Shown in pieces: positions 1 to 11,094 of a stretch of 64,000 bases of DNA. The translations under genes and the position numbers were made by a program. The notes beneath the pieces are model-generated. The model saw only the letters and a list, made by a program, of their open reading frames with translations. It was not told the DNA's origin and made no database searches. The stretch is from NCBI GenBank assembly GCA_039621445.1, contig CP154957.1:31948399-32012398 (forward strand), in the 5' to 3' direction. Source of the DNA: Euglena gracilis (lineage: Eukaryota; Euglenida; Euglenophyceae; Euglenales). How positions within the stretch are numbered: the first letter of the stretch is position 1; every line of letters begins with the position of its first letter.

Positions 1-1250
1 CTGCAGCTGCGCACCGAGGGACTCCGCCCGCCCGTTCGCCGCGTGGTGGTACGCCTGGGCATAGGCGTGGCGGATCCCGTGCAAGCCGCACATGCTGCGC
101 CACCACGCGCCAGCAAAGTGCGGCCCGCGATCACTCGTGATCACGCTGGGCAGCCAGTGCGGCGACCACCACCCCCGGTACATCGCCTTGGCCACGCGTG
201 TGGTGGGCCGTGGCCACGACCCACCCACTGTGGCGATCGACGCAGGCGGCGAACACGTTGTACAGCTGCCCCTCGAAGTCCACCTCCGGCATCACGAAGA
301 GGTCGATGGCCACCGACGCCATGATGTACGGCGGGACGGGCGTCGGGCAGACCTTCAGCCGCAGCGGCTGGTGGGGTGCTCGGTGGCCTGGCACACCGGG
401 CACGTCCGCTGCAGCCCGCTGGCCACCTTCGCCGCCTCCATCCGGTCCGCGAAGACGTAGGTGCGCTCGGCCTCCTCCACCAGCCGGTCCCCGCCCACAT
501 GGCCGGAGACCGAGTGCTGCTCCCTCAGCACCTCCGCCAGCAGCCCGCTCGGCACACACCACCTCCCCGCCGAGACGAGCCGCCCATCCACCAGCTGGAA
601 CCCGCTGGGCCAGCCCGGGCCGTTGTGGGCCTGGTCCCAGACGGGCTTCCAGCGCGGGCACACCGCATACGCCTTGCTCCAGTCCATGTCGAAGACGTTG
701 ATGTCCAGGTCAGGCTGCGGGGGCACGGGATCAGCGGTTGACGGCACACCCGCCGAGGGCACTGCAGACGGGACCGACGCGGCCGGTGACGGCACACCGG
801 CCGCGGACGCTGGGACGGGCATGGCCGGTGATGACACCCCGGCTGTGGGCGCTGCGGACGGTGCGATGGACTGCGGTGCGGTGGACTGCGGTGCTGGTGA
901 TGGGACTGGCGATGGCGCGTTGGATGATGGTGCTGGCACGGACGCTGGTGATGCGATGCACGACGCAGACGGTGGGACTGCCGCAGACGATGCCGACGGT
1001 GGGACTGCTGCGGCCGCGGGAGACGAGGCTGACGGGTGCATCTCGCGTGGGTGCTCGGACCGCGTACCGTGCGGGGCGTCTGCTGGGGCGTCTCGGGCGT
1101 TGCGCTGCGTGTCGAGGCGGCTGCGCGTGGTGACGGCGATGTGGGACGCTGACGGGACCGCGGCGAACGACTGGAGCGGGATCAGCTGGATGACGGCCAG
1201 CTCTCTCCCCTCCTTCAGGGTTAACTTCTCCACCTGTTCCGCCTTGGCTT
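1..1250 (-). pseudogene. Linker and integrase (zinc-binding plus catalytic core) of the Ty3/gypsy element, frame-broken and cut by the window edge
   Basis: Between about 1250 and 725 the minus strand encodes a low-complexity Ala/Pro/Ser/Val linker. It is followed by a zinc-binding segment with His-Cys spacing typical of retroelement integrases (LREQHSVSGHVG, then TCPVCQ near 400). Near 355 the frame shifts, and the next frame carries the start of the catalytic core: an aspartate in VAIDLFVMPEV and a second-aspartate context, CVDRHSGW. The remaining catalytic residues lie beyond position 1. A further break near 1250 separates this part from the RNase H frame. Confidence 0.75.
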
Positions 1251-1324
1251 GGTCTCTTCGTCTTCGGGATGCACCGCCTTCGGGGTGGACTTCTCGCGCA
1301 GCTTCTCCTCCAGGATGTGGGCCT

Positions 1325-4300
1325 TCATCTCCTTCGTGTCGGCCTCGGTGCCGTGCCACGAGGTGTCGCGCCAGCCTTGTGAGGCCGGGTAGGCCCAGCG
1401 AGACATGGCATCGCCCACCACGTTGGTCTCGCGGGGACGTGCACCACGGTGATGCGGAACTCGTTGAGCTTCGCATGCCATCTGGCCCGCCTCCCCTGCG
1501 GGCCCACTCCGGCGACATACTCCTTGTACCACGACTCCAGGCTGCGGTGGTCGGTCAGGACGAGGATCTCGTTGTCCAGCAGGAAGCCCGCCCACTTGTC
1601 GAGGGCGGCCACCACGGCATACGTCTCCTTGTCCCGGACATCCCACCGAAGGCGCTGCCCCTCGGTGAGCTTCCGGGACATGAAGGCCACCGGGACGGAG
1701 GCCCCCGGCCGCAGGTCCTCCACCCGCGGCACGCCGTCGATGTTCGGGAACTGCTCCAGCACCGCTCCGATGGCGTAGTCCGACGCGTCGGTGCGCAGGA
1801 CGAACGGCTTGGCTGGATCGATGTGGTACAGCTCCAAGTCGGCGACGAGGGCCTTCTTCAGCTTGTCGAACGCCTCCTTCTCCTGCTCCGTCCACACCAC
1901 TGGGTGCTTGGATCCCGCCTTGGTCAGCTCCCTCGGCAACTTCAGCTTCTCCTGCAACGGCGCCGCCAGCTCCGCGTACAGTCTCACGTAGCCCGCATAG
2001 TAATTGCAGACGCCGAGAAACGCGCGGAGACTGCTGACCGTCGGCGGCAGCTGCCAGTGCTGCACCGCCGACAGCTTGCCTGGGGCAGGCGCCCTCCTGC
2101 CGTGCCCCAGGACATGCCCCACGAACTCGACCTGCCTCATGAAGAGCTTGACCTTGCGGCTGTCGCTGACCCATCTGTCCTTCTCCAAGGCCAGCAACGT
2201 CTCACGGACGTCTCCGGCATGCTTCTGGTAGAACTCCTCGTCCGTCTGCTCCGCTCCCTGCCGCGTACTGACGATGATGTCGTCGAAGTACGGGCAAGAG
2301 GCCGGGTAGGCCCAGCGAGACATGGCATCGCCCACCACGTTGGTCTCGCCGGGGACGTGCACCACGTTGATGCGGAACTCGTTGAGCTTCGCATGCCATC
2401 TGGCCCGCCTCCCCTGCGGGCCCACTCCGGCGACATACTCCTTGTACCACGACTCCAGGCTGCGGTGGTCGGTCAGGACGAGGATCTCGTTGTCCAGCAG
2501 GAAGCCCGCCCACTTGTCGAGGGCGGCCACCACGGCATACGTCTCCTTGTCCCGGACATCCCACCGAAGGCGCTGCCCCTCGGTGAGCTTCCGGGACATG
2601 AAGGCCACCGGGACGGAGGCCCCCGGCCGCAGGTCCTCCACCCGCGGCACGCCGTCGATGTTCGGGAACTGCTCCAGCACCGCTCCGATGGCGTAGTCCG
2701 ACGCGTCGGTGCGCAGGACGAACGGCTTGGCTGGATCGATGTGGTACAGCTCCAGGTCGGCGACGAGGGCCTTCTTCAGCTTGTCGAACGCCTCCTTCTC
2801 CTGCTCCGTCCACACCACTGGGTGCTTGGATCCCGCCTTGGTCAGCTCCCTCGGCAACTTCAGCTTCTCCTGCAACGGCGCCGCCAGCTCCGCGTAGAGT
2901 CTCACGTAGCCCGCATAGTAATTGCAGACGCCGAGAAACGCGCGGAGACTGCTGACCGTCGGCGGCAGCTGCCAGTGCTGCACCGCCGACAGCTTGCCTG
3001 GGGCAGGCGCCCTCCTGCCGTGCCCCAGGACATGCCCCACGAACTCGACCTGCCTCATGAAGAGCTTGACCTTGCGGCTGTCGCTGACCCATCTGTCCTT
3101 CTCCAAGGCCAGCAACGTCTCACGGACGTCTCGGGCATGCTTCTGGTAGAACTCCTCGTCCGTCTCCTCCGCTCCCTGCCGCGTACTGACGATGATGTCG
3201 TCGAAGTACGGGCGGGAGTGCGCCTTCACCGCCGCGCAGGTGGCGTCGATGTCCCGCTGCAGGAGGGCGGGCCCGACGTTGATCCCCTGCGGGACCACAC
3301 GCCACTGCCACAGCCCACCCGGCAGCTGGACGTTCGTCACCGGTCGGCTCTCCTCCGCCAAGGCCACCTGGTGGAACGCGTCCCGCAAGTCGATGGTGCT
3401 GAAGAGGGTACACTTCGCCTGCTCCGCCACGATCTCCTCCGTCAAGGGCAAGGGGTAGCTGTCCGCCATGATCTGCAGGTTCGTCACCGCGTAGTCACAC
3501 ACCATCCTCCACTTCCCGTTCTTCTTCCGAATCGGGAAGGCCGCCGCCCGCCACGGGCCGCGGCCCGGCTCCACCTTCCGGTCGCGGCGGCACTCCTCCT
3601 CCATCTCCCGCAGCGCCTCCAGCCGCTCGCCCTTCAGGTGGATCACCCTCCCCACCACCGGCTGGGCGTTTGGCTTGAGGCGCAGCACCGCCATCCCGTG
3701 CTGGCCTCGGGGCGGCGGATCGGGGTGGACGCGGTCGCAGAAGACGCGGCCTTCGAACTCCTTGAGCATCTCGGTGCGCAGCTGGACGGCCAGCGGATGC
3801 TGCTCCTCCGCCTCGGCCGTGACCACCCCACGGACTTCCTTCGCCTCCTTGCCCGCGTCGATCAGCACCTTGGCCACCATTGCCTCCTCCTCGGCGTCCA
3901 GGGCCTCGTCCTCCTCGTCTCCGTCGGGGCCGTTGACCCCGACGGTGAGCCTCATCTTCCTCACCTCGGCCTCCATCTCCTCCTCCACTTCGGACGGCGT
4001 GCGGGGCAACGGCGACGGGCTGCGGGCTCGGACGGTCGCGTGGGTGCATGTGCTTAGCGCTGCGATCTCGCTTGCTTCGGTGCCGGCGATGACCCATCGG
4101 GGGTCGTCGTGGAGCTGGAGCGCATCCCGCCAGGGTTGCACATCCAGCCTGTGCTCCTTCAGCCAGGGGTAACCCAGAATCAGGTCACACCCTATATCAC
4201 CGTCATGGACGGTGATCTGGCTGTGCCACCTCTTCACTCCTCCACTCCTCTCTCCTTCGCTCCTCGCGTTGAACACCAGGAGGACGTCCGCCTCGTTGCT

Positions 4301-5520
4301 GCCGCCCGCCAGCAGGTCGCCGTTCACGGTCCGCAGCAGCAGCGGCCGCTCGCTGCGGCGGAAACATCCGTTCGGGAACAAGTCCCGACGGATCAGCGAT
4401 GTCTGCGCCCCCGTGTCGATGAGGGCCTTCGCCTTCTCCTCCCGGCCGTCGATCTCGATGACCACATCCAGCATCAGCTGGTAGCTGCCGCCCCGCCTCT
4501 CCATGCGGCCCACCTGGAAGGGCCGGCTGGGGCGGTACTGCCACGGACGGACGGTGACCTTGTGGACCTTCCGCGGGGGGTGGGGCTCTTCGGCGGCGGT
4601 GGTGACGGGCTCGGCGGGTGGATCGTTGTGCGGCTCGGCGGGGGTGCACGATGCTTGGCGGGTGCACGATGGCGGTCGTTGGCGCGGGGCTTGGGACAGC
4701 GCCGCTGCTTGCGGGGGCAGCGCCGTCCGGCTTGGTGGTGCGGTGGCGAACGCGGGTGCGGGTGCGGGTGCCGGCGACGGCGGTATCGCGCTGGGCGGCA
4801 CTGCTGCTTGGCGGGTTGGTGGGGTGCGCTCGCACAGGTATCGGACTACACCTTCGGGAATGCGATACGCCTGCTCTCGGGTGCCGCGCTGCTGGGATGC
4901 CCCACCCAGCTGCCGTCGATGATGTCGTCGTCCATCTTGCTCCTCCACGATGTTCTCGCACTGGCCGTCGCACACGATGTCCTGCATGGGGGCCATGGAG
5001 TCCGCGATCCAGAAGCGTGTGGGCTTGCGATAGCCCCACGCCTCGAACATGCAGTAGTCCACATCGACGTACTGCATGTCCTCCACGACCTTGCGGTGGC
5101 GGAGTTTCCCATAGCGGGGATTCTCCAGCCACCACAGGGGCGGCCGCAGGTAGGCGATGATCTCCTTCGTCTTGCGGACCAGGAAGTCGGCCTTCCGCAG
5201 CCGCCGCCTCCGGGTCGTCATCGCGCTGGAGTACTCGGTGCACGGCGGCGAGGCGGCGAACCGCTCGAAGTCGCCGGGCCAGTACTCCTCCCAGTACCGC
5301 CAGCGCCGCACGTCCACCGTCTTGTCCGCCTTCCACCGCGGGTCGGCATCCACCGAGATGACGGAGTAGCCGAGCTTCTCCAGCGCCCGCTTCACCGAAC
5401 CCGTTCCGGAGAACAGGTCCAGTGCCCACCTCTTTGGCGTCGAGGTTGTCGGTGACGATGCGGCCGGCTTCGGTGCCGCCCGGGAGGACGGTGCGCTCTG
5501 CGGGGGGAGCGGGGCGCTGG
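1325..5520 (-). CDS. Pol polyprotein: C5-methyltransferase-like domain, protease, reverse transcriptase, RNase H (part duplicated)
   Basis: The frame is open from at least 5520. It begins with a cytosine-C5 methyltransferase-like domain: motif I DLFSGTG (5399-5419), a Pro-Cys motif ASPPCTEYS and an LENPR motif. A Pro-rich linker follows, then an aspartic protease (DTGAQTSLI), RT (CDYAVTN, then PYFDDII near 3192-3212) and RNase H (RTDASDYAIGAVL). The RT-end and RNase H part is then repeated in frame. The last repeat loses frame near 1430 through a one-base deletion relative to its twin, so the final 40 or so residues are out of register. Methyltransferase capture by retrotransposons is known from other eukaryotes. 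Whether this domain is active cannot be told: the catalytic Pro-Cys is present, but the target-recognition region looks short. Confidence 0.85.
1381..3213 (-). repeat. In-frame tandem duplication inside pol (two units of about 916 bp)
   Basis: Positions 1381-2295 and 2298-3213 are nearly identical and are separated by two bases (offset 918 bp, 306 codons). Each unit runs from the FDD motif of RT to the end of RNase H. The most obvious difference is one missing C in the left unit (gcgggg near 1432 against gccgggg near 2348), which breaks the frame there. The near identity makes the duplication young, or an assembly artefact. Confidence 0.9.
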
Positions 5521-6006
5521 TTGCTGCGGGCGCGGAACGTGGTGCCGCTGACGGCGCTGCTGACGGCGGGGGCAGCGTCGTCCGGCTTGGTGCGGACTGG
5601 CGCGGTGCTCGCTCCTGCTGCTGCCGGGCTGGGGGCGTCGCGGTGGCACGATGCTGCGTAGACGATGGCTCGGACGCTGCTTGGCGGGGGGCGAGGACTG
5701 CGCAGCCGAGACCGGTCGCTTGGCGGGGGGCGAGGCCTGCGCAGACGAGACCGGTCGCGCCGCAGACGATTGCTCGGTACGCACGGACTTCTTCTGTAGC
5801 ACGGCCCAGTCACTGTTTGTCGAAATCTGATGGGCCCCGCCTTGACCGTGTGCTTCAGGGCACGGTCTCTCCCCTCCTTGGGAGATTTGGGGCTTGCTGG
5901 GTCTGGGGGGCGTGCGGGGCTCTTGGGTGATTGCCCGCACGCTCACGCTGGCGTTGGGATTTGACGGCCGGCCCAGACCCCCATCCCTGGGGCCTGGGCG
6001 GCCCCG

Positions 6007-9000
6007 TCACTCATGATACTGCTCCTGGACGGCCGAGACGTTGCTCTTGCCGTCCTTGCCTTTGCCCTTGGACTTTCCTTTTCCTTGATCTCCTTTGGCT
6101 CCACCCTTCGCCTTGCCTTTTCCTTTGCCTTCATCTTGTCTTGGGGCATTCGATGTCCACTGCTCGCCTTGGTACCCACCACCTTTTCCTTTTCCTTCAT
6201 TTCCTTGCCATGCACTCGATGACCACTGCTCGGCTTGGTATCCACCCTTTCCTTTTCCTTCTTCACTCGTCCATGGGCTCGATGACCACTGCTCCGGGTA
6301 CCCACGTCCCCCTTGGCCTTGTCCCTTGCCTTGGGGCGTGGGCACCGGCGGCGTCGGCGGACGTGGTTGCTGCGCTTGCTTCTCCTTCTTCGGCGGCACG
6401 TTCGTCTTCTCCACCTCCTGGATGTACGGCTCCTCGGTGGTGTCGTCGACCTCCACGTCCCGCTGCCACCGTGGTACCGGCCGCTTCTCCGGGATCTCCT
6501 TCTCCTTCTCGGGAGCCATCTTCGCCTCCATCCGCAGCCATCTCACCATGAGGTTGTGGATGTCCTTCGCCGGTAGGTCGCACGAGTCGGCCGTCACCGT
6601 GACGATGCTGCCGCCCTCGAGCCGCTGGCGGTCGTACCCGGCCTTCCCCAGGGTGCGGTGCTCGTCGCCCACTGGCACCACCACGAAGCGGCGCCCCGCC
6701 TTCCGCACCGAGGCGGGGGCCACCGTGGTCTCTTGCTTGATCATCTCCTTCACCTCCTCCACCGTCGCGTCCATCGGCAGGCCCTCCAGCACGATGGACC
6801 GGTGATCCACCCGCTTGTCCTCCTCCTGCGCCACCTTCCGGCGCCAGGGGTGGAGGGGCATGGCCTCCACGAGGAGCTTCCCCAGCTCCTCCTCCTCCAT
6901 GCCCACCTGCCTCGCCATGGACGCCATCTGCGCGTAGTACTCCCTCCAGGACTTCTCGGTCAGCTTCCCGCTCGTCACCAGCTTCAGCTTCCTCATTCGC
7001 CGCCGCAGGACCTCCTTGTCCTCGCCGCCGTTCGCCAGGTCCACCTCCGCGAACAGCACGGCATACTCCACCTCTCCTTTGGTCTCGATCTCCTCGTCCA
7101 GCATCAGCACCGTGGCCTCGTCCAAAGCCGCGCGGAACATGGCGAGGCGCTGAGCTGACGTGATGGACGGCCACGCCTGCTCGAGTTCCCGAAGGAACAG
7201 GAGCCATCGCCTCCGCCACTGCGGCCAGTCCTCCGGATGCCCGGAGAACCGGCCCGGGTGGAGGCCGATGACGGAGTCCACCAGCGGCGCCGGGAGGAAG
7301 TGCAGGGCCGCTGGCTGGGCCTGCACCGGGGCGATGCGGACCTCTCGCACCGCGGACGCGCTGGCGACGGGGACGGGCGAAGGATTGGTCAGGCGGGCGA
7401 TGGAGAGGGACGGCACCCCGCCCCCTCCCGCCGCGGCCTGCTTCCGGACCAGCCGGAGAGCTGGTCGGAGGGTGGACGACGGCTTCTCCTGCACCACGGA
7501 CTCCTCCTGCATGGGCTTCTCCATCTGGACCGTTCTCACCTCTGGCACTGGTTGCTGCCGGGCCACCGGCACCGGCTGCTGCTCGGCCGGGGGTGGCGGA
7601 GCCTTGGCGGGCATGGCCGGCACCGCCTTGGCTTGGGAGGATACGATCACCTTCGAGACGATCTGGTCCAGCCGCTGCACGGCTATCACCACGGCCTGCG
7701 TCTGGACGATCACATTCTGAACTTCGGCCTCCACCACCCGGATCTTGTCTCCGGGGCTGTCCGCGGCGAGCCGTTGCACGGCCACGGTCAGCCCTTGGGC
7801 TTGGGCTCCCACCTTCTGGATCTCCGTCTCCACCTTCTGGATCCTCCCCACGATCAGCGGCGGCAGCTCAGCGGCCTTTGGCTCCTTGGCCGCGGCTGCC
7901 TCCACCTTGGTGGTGAGGGAGGACACCTGCACCACCAGGAACTTGACCTGCTCCTTCAGCCAGGCGTTCTCGGCCTGCTGATACTGCAGCTGCTCCACCA
8001 GGCGCGGCGTCACCTCCACCGCCTTGCCCTGCGCCACCGCAGTCGCCTCCACCTTGGCGGTGAAGGCGGCCATCTGCACCTCGACGGCGTTGAGCTTCCC
8101 CTGCATCTGGACGTTCTCGGCCCGCTGCCGCTCCTTCTCTTGCAGCAGCTCCTGCACGGCGGCCTTGAGGTGCGCCACCTCCACCAGCTCGGTGAGTCCA
8201 CTCGTCGGTACGCCGCTCTTCACCGCCATCACCGCGGCCGCGGCGTTGTCTTCCGCCTCCTTCACCTTCGCCCGGATCCTTCGCAGATCTTCGCTGAAGT
8301 CTCCGAGCGCGTCGTGGGTGTACTTCTCCACTCTTGTCATCCGCTCCTCCGCCGTGGCCACCATGGGCATGAGCTTGTGGAGTTGTGATATTCCTTGATG
8401 TAGTCTGACGATGTCGTCCTTCACCTTCACCACGTTCTCCATCAGGTCCACGTGGGCCCCTTCTTGGGCCGCCATCCTTTTCTTCAGCTCTTGCACCGCC
8501 ACACCTTGCTCGTCCACCTTGTCCTTCACGGCGGCGGCCATTTGCACGGCCGCCCAGCTGTCCCACATCTCCTTCGCCTTGGAGCCGATGAAGTCGACGG
8601 TGTTGCAGAGGCGGTCCATCCGCGTCTGCAACGCAGCGTATGCAGCCTCCCACTCGGGGGGGCCCTGCATGGTCTCGTCCGGCTTCTCCTCGGTGTCGTA
8701 CATCTCGCTCTGGTCTGCGCCCGCCAGCCACTCCTCGTCGTCATCACGAGGACCTTCTCCCCGGCGTTGTTGATCACCTTCACCTTCTCCTTCACCCTCG
8801 TCATCTCCTTCGTCATCGGAGAGGCCCAGCCGCGGCACCTTGTGCGGCCGGACCGAGGATGGGGGGGTGCGGAAGTGCGGGTGCACGGCGGTGGTGCTCG
8901 GGTGTTCGCTGGGGGACCGGTAGGGAGGCGGCACTCCCACCGGTGCGGCGATGGCTGCTTGGCTGGACGACGACGCCATCTGCGACGGCGAGGGCCCTGC

Positions 9001-9702
9001 CACCGGTACAGGTGGCAGAGCAGACTGCAGGGACGGATGCACAGATGGGATCAGGCCAGCCACGGGGACGGGGATCCCGTCTCGGCCCTCGGACTCGCCG
9101 GGGCCCAGCTCGTGGGCGGGGTGATATGTGATGGCCCGCATGCCCTCATCAGGGCTCCTCGGTGGCCCGGGGCTGGGCACGGGCACCGGCAGGCCTGCGA
9201 AGGCCCGCTCACTCTGCAGCTCCGGGACGCCCCACAGGTGGGGCACCTCGGACGGGAACGGGAACGGGAAGGGCAGGGAAGGGATCAGCTGGGGGAAGGG
9301 GGGGTCCCCGGGGAAAAGCTGAGAGGGTGGAGCCCCGGGTGGTAGCCAGGGGGTCGGGTCCCAGCTCTGGGGCTGGGCTGATTTCGGGAACAGGAGGGGG
9401 ACTTGGGATGAGTCTCGAGGGCTATCGACTAGGGACTCGGATTGGAGGGGGATGAGTGGGAGTTGGGGTGGGGCTGGGAGCGCGGGAAACGGGGATTGTG
9501 GGGATGGGAGTGGGGATGGGGCAGGGGATCGGGGGTATCTTTTCGGGGTGTTTTCTTGCGCTTCCCGAGGGCTATCGGAAAGACTTGCGGTGGGGGCTAC
9601 CACTTCAGAGTCCGCCGCAAGGGTTGGCATCCTGTCTGTGTCCCGGTGGGCCGTAGCCTCTTCGTGTGTGGAAAATTCTGGGGAGGTGTGCACGCCTTGC
9701 AT
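6007..9702 (-). CDS. Gag-like structural protein of the Ty3/gypsy element
   Basis: A single open frame of 1,231 codons starts 58 nt after the primer-binding site, the expected place for gag. The N-terminal third is rich in Pro and Ser. Residues of roughly 380-720 form a long heptad-like, Ala/Lys/Glu/Val-rich stretch likely to be coiled coil. Residues of about 810-1000 resemble the helical capsid part of Ty3-type Gag (Trp-rich start near PGRFSGHPEDWPQWRRRW, then charged helices). The C-terminus consists of repeated EQWSS..W and GKGKGG blocks, a basic Gly/Lys tail that may replace the usual zinc knuckle, since no CCHC motif is visible. It ends in a TGA at 6007. The next frame (5392-5946) is in register with gag beyond that stop, and pol is in another register, so readthrough, frameshifting or a separate message would be needed for pol. 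Confidence 0.85.
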   Translation of the reverse strand: MQGVHTSPEFSTHEEATAHRDTDRMPTLAADSEVVAPTASLSDSPREAQENTPKRYPRSPAPSPLPSPQSPFPALPAPPQLPLIPLQSESLVDSPRDSSQVPLLFPKSAQPQSWDPTPWLPPGAPPSQLFPGDPPFPQLIPSLPFPFPFPSEVPHLWGVPELQSERAFAGLPVPVPSPGPPRSPDEGMRAITYHPAHELGPGESEGRDGIPVPVAGLIPSVHPSLQSALPPVPVAGPSPSQMASSSSQAAIAAPVGVPPPYRSPSEHPSTTAVHPHFRTPPSSVRPHKVPRLGLSDDEGDDEGEGEGEGDQQRRGEGPRDDDEEWLAGADQSEMYDTEEKPDETMQGPPEWEAAYAALQTRMDRLCNTVDFIGSKAKEMWDSWAAVQMAAAVKDKVDEQGVAVQELKKRMAAQEGAHVDLMENVVKVKDDIVRLHQGISQLHKLMPMVATAEERMTRVEKYTHDALGDFSEDLRRIRAKVKEAEDNAAAAVMAVKSGVPTSGLTELVEVAHLKAAVQELLQEKERQRAENVQMQGKLNAVEVQMAAFTAKVEATAVAQGKAVEVTPRLVEQLQYQQAENAWLKEQVKFLVVQVSSLTTKVEAAAAKEPKAAELPPLIVGRIQKVETEIQKVGAQAQGLTVAVQRLAADSPGDKIRVVEAEVQNVIVQTQAVVIAVQRLDQIVSKVIVSSQAKAVPAMPAKAPPPPAEQQPVPVARQQPVPEVRTVQMEKPMQEESVVQEKPSSTLRPALRLVRKQAAAGGGGVPSLSIARLTNPSPVPVASASAVREVRIAPVQAQPAALHFLPAPLVDSVIGLHPGRFSGHPEDWPQWRRRWLLFLRELEQAWPSITSAQRLAMFRAALDEATVLMLDEEIETKGEVEYAVLFAEVDLANGGEDKEVLRRRMRKLKLVTSGKLTEKSWREYYAQMASMARQVGMEEEELGKLLVEAMPLHPWRRKVAQEEDKRVDHRSIVLEGLPMDATVEEVKEMIKQETTVAPASVRKAGRRFVVVPVGDEHRTLGKAGYDRQRLEGGSIVTVTADSCDLPAKDIHNLMVRWLRMEAKMAPEKEKEIPEKRPVPRWQRDVEVDDTTEEPYIQEVEKTNVPPKKEKQAQQPRPPTPPVPTPQGKGQGQGGRGYPEQWSSSPWTSEEGKGKGGYQAEQWSSSAWQGNEGKGKGGGYQGEQWTSNAPRQDEGKGKGKAKGGAKGDQGKGKSKGKGKDGKSNVSAVQEQYHE

Positions 9703-9759
9703 TTCAAAAAGAAGGCACTCGAGAAAATGGCCTTCAATGGAAAACGTAGAACGAACAAG

Positions 9760-9771
9760 CCTCTGCTACCA
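9760..9771 (-). other. Primer-binding site of the Ty3/gypsy element (initiator Met tRNA type)
   Basis: The minus strand reads TGGTAGCAGAGG, which is complementary over 12 nt to the CCTCTGCTACCA 3' end found in many eukaryotic initiator methionine tRNAs. It lies 58 nt before the gag start, as expected. It should mark the inner edge of the 5' LTR. Confidence 0.8.
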
Positions 9772-9930
9772 GTTTTCCCCTCTCGCCGGTTCGGTGACCG
9801 TGCGCGGAATGGGCTCCCCGGCAGGCCGAGTGGGGGAAAACAGTCACCCGGCGCTCCGGTAAAATCGGCACACGTGCCCCAAAAATTCCCTTTTTTTGTG
9901 TCTTTCGGTCCCTGAATTCAGCCAGAACCT
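9772..9930 (-). other. Probable part of the 5' LTR of the Ty3/gypsy element
   Basis: This segment lies directly upstream of the primer-binding site on the minus strand, where the 5' LTR must end. Its outer boundary cannot be set without the partner LTR. Beyond about 9950 the sequence becomes G-run-rich and then matches a DIRS 5' end, so the LTR may be short or truncated. Confidence 0.4.
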
Positions 9931-10259
9931 GGGTTCCGGCAGCCAAATAATTCAAAAATTGGGGGGGGGGGAACGGTATTTTTGGCCAACTCCTTGGGGG
10001 TGCCTCTGAAGTAGTAGGGGGGGGGGGAGAAAAAGCTTGGATTGAATTTAAAAAAGGGGTAGCGGGGGGGACGGATGAACACCTTCACCTTGATTCCCAG
10101 CGCCGCTTGCTCTTCCTTTTTTTGAATTTGAACTCTTTCCTTTTGATTGACCTTCCGGATTGACTTTTTGAACTTCTTGGATAATTGTTTCCTTGAACTC
10201 AAATTGAATTTTTGAAAGTCCTTCCTTCAGCATGCACAATTCTTTGAATGAAACATTCG

Positions 10260-10940
10260 GAAAAGAGAACCTGGGGGGGAAAAGTACACAGGTAAAAAAA
10301 GTAGCGGAATGGGGCAGAATGTTCGCTAATTCCAGTGCGCAGGCGCCAGGCCGCCTCCCGCCACCCACAGTAACTGGGATGTGGGCCGCCATTGCCCTGG
10401 CCGTAGTGGCATGACAGCTGTCTTGGCTTTGTGTCCTTCGGCTTTTTCTTACCACTGTCTGCCAAAGTCCGTGGCTGTCACTGGGTGGGTTTTCGGAAAA
10501 TTTTTCTGGGGGGGATTGGACAGCCACGGATCGCCACGGTTGCACCGCGCCGCCAGGTCGTCCAGTTGTAGCGGCGGCCAGTTCTAGTTATGCAGCGATG
10601 TCCTTCTTCGCGAAGGTAATTGTATTTTTCGTTGAAGTCTTGAGTATGTCAAAACATTCTGATTTAATACTCTCCACGAGCGCCACCTTCCAGATAATTT
10701 GATTGACTTAACTTTTTCAAATTCAATATTCAAGGTTCTTGAAATGAAATTCCTGTCTTCTGGGTTTTCGAAGGGCAAGTTAAGAGTCAGCCAACCCCGG
10801 CGAAAAAGGCAATAAGCGGGACCTCCTAACCAAGTGCACCAAAAACAATCCGAGCAACACCGCGGCGAGCAAGGCATGGCCTCACAAGGGGAAAGTGCGG
10901 AGCCCGAGGTGTCCGTACCTCTGCGGGTAGGCCAGGGAAA
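10260..10940 (-). mobile_element. 5' end fragment of a second DIRS-type element
   Basis: Positions 10775-10912 match the left terminal repeat of the DIRS element at 16429-16572 (same orientation, scattered differences). Positions 10430-10560 match the start of its first ORF region (16165-16300), including the translated context around a conserved RQW. Below about 10330 the similarity is lost. A possible 3' splice site (TTTTCCCCCCCAG) sits near 10270, with a charged open stretch below it. The fragment lies directly downstream of the 3' end of the complete copy, so the two form a head-to-tail arrangement. Confidence 0.65.
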
Positions 10941-11094
10941 CACGCAGGACGCGGAAGGTCGAGCCGCAATGGCTTTCTAGCCACACCTGGAGGTGGTCCA
11001 CAACACCACGACCAGGCGTTCAATGTCGGGGTCAATGGGTAGCATTCCCTCTGTACGCCGAGGGGCCGACTTAGTTAGTTACAGCCGAAGTAAG

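Larger units (their letters stand above)
1..9771 (-). mobile_element. Ty3/gypsy-type LTR retrotransposon with a DNA methyltransferase-like domain, 3' end outside the window
   Basis: Reading down the minus strand the order is primer-binding site (9760-9771), gag ORF, then a pol region with methyltransferase-like, aspartic protease, reverse transcriptase, RNase H, proline/alanine/serine-rich linker, integrase zinc-binding and integrase core segments. RT before integrase is the Ty3/gypsy order. The 3' LTR would lie left of position 1, so the LTRs cannot be compared and the element cannot be dated. The copy is probably not autonomous: it has an internal tandem duplication in pol and at least three frame breaks (near 1430, 1250 and 355). 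Some breaks could be sequencing errors. Confidence 0.9.

Noticed and set aside
461-4057. Plus-strand open frame of 1,198 codons
   Set aside because: It is the antisense shadow of the GC-rich pol gene. The minus strand carries all recognisable domains, and the plus frame shows the same 918-bp repeat with no motif.
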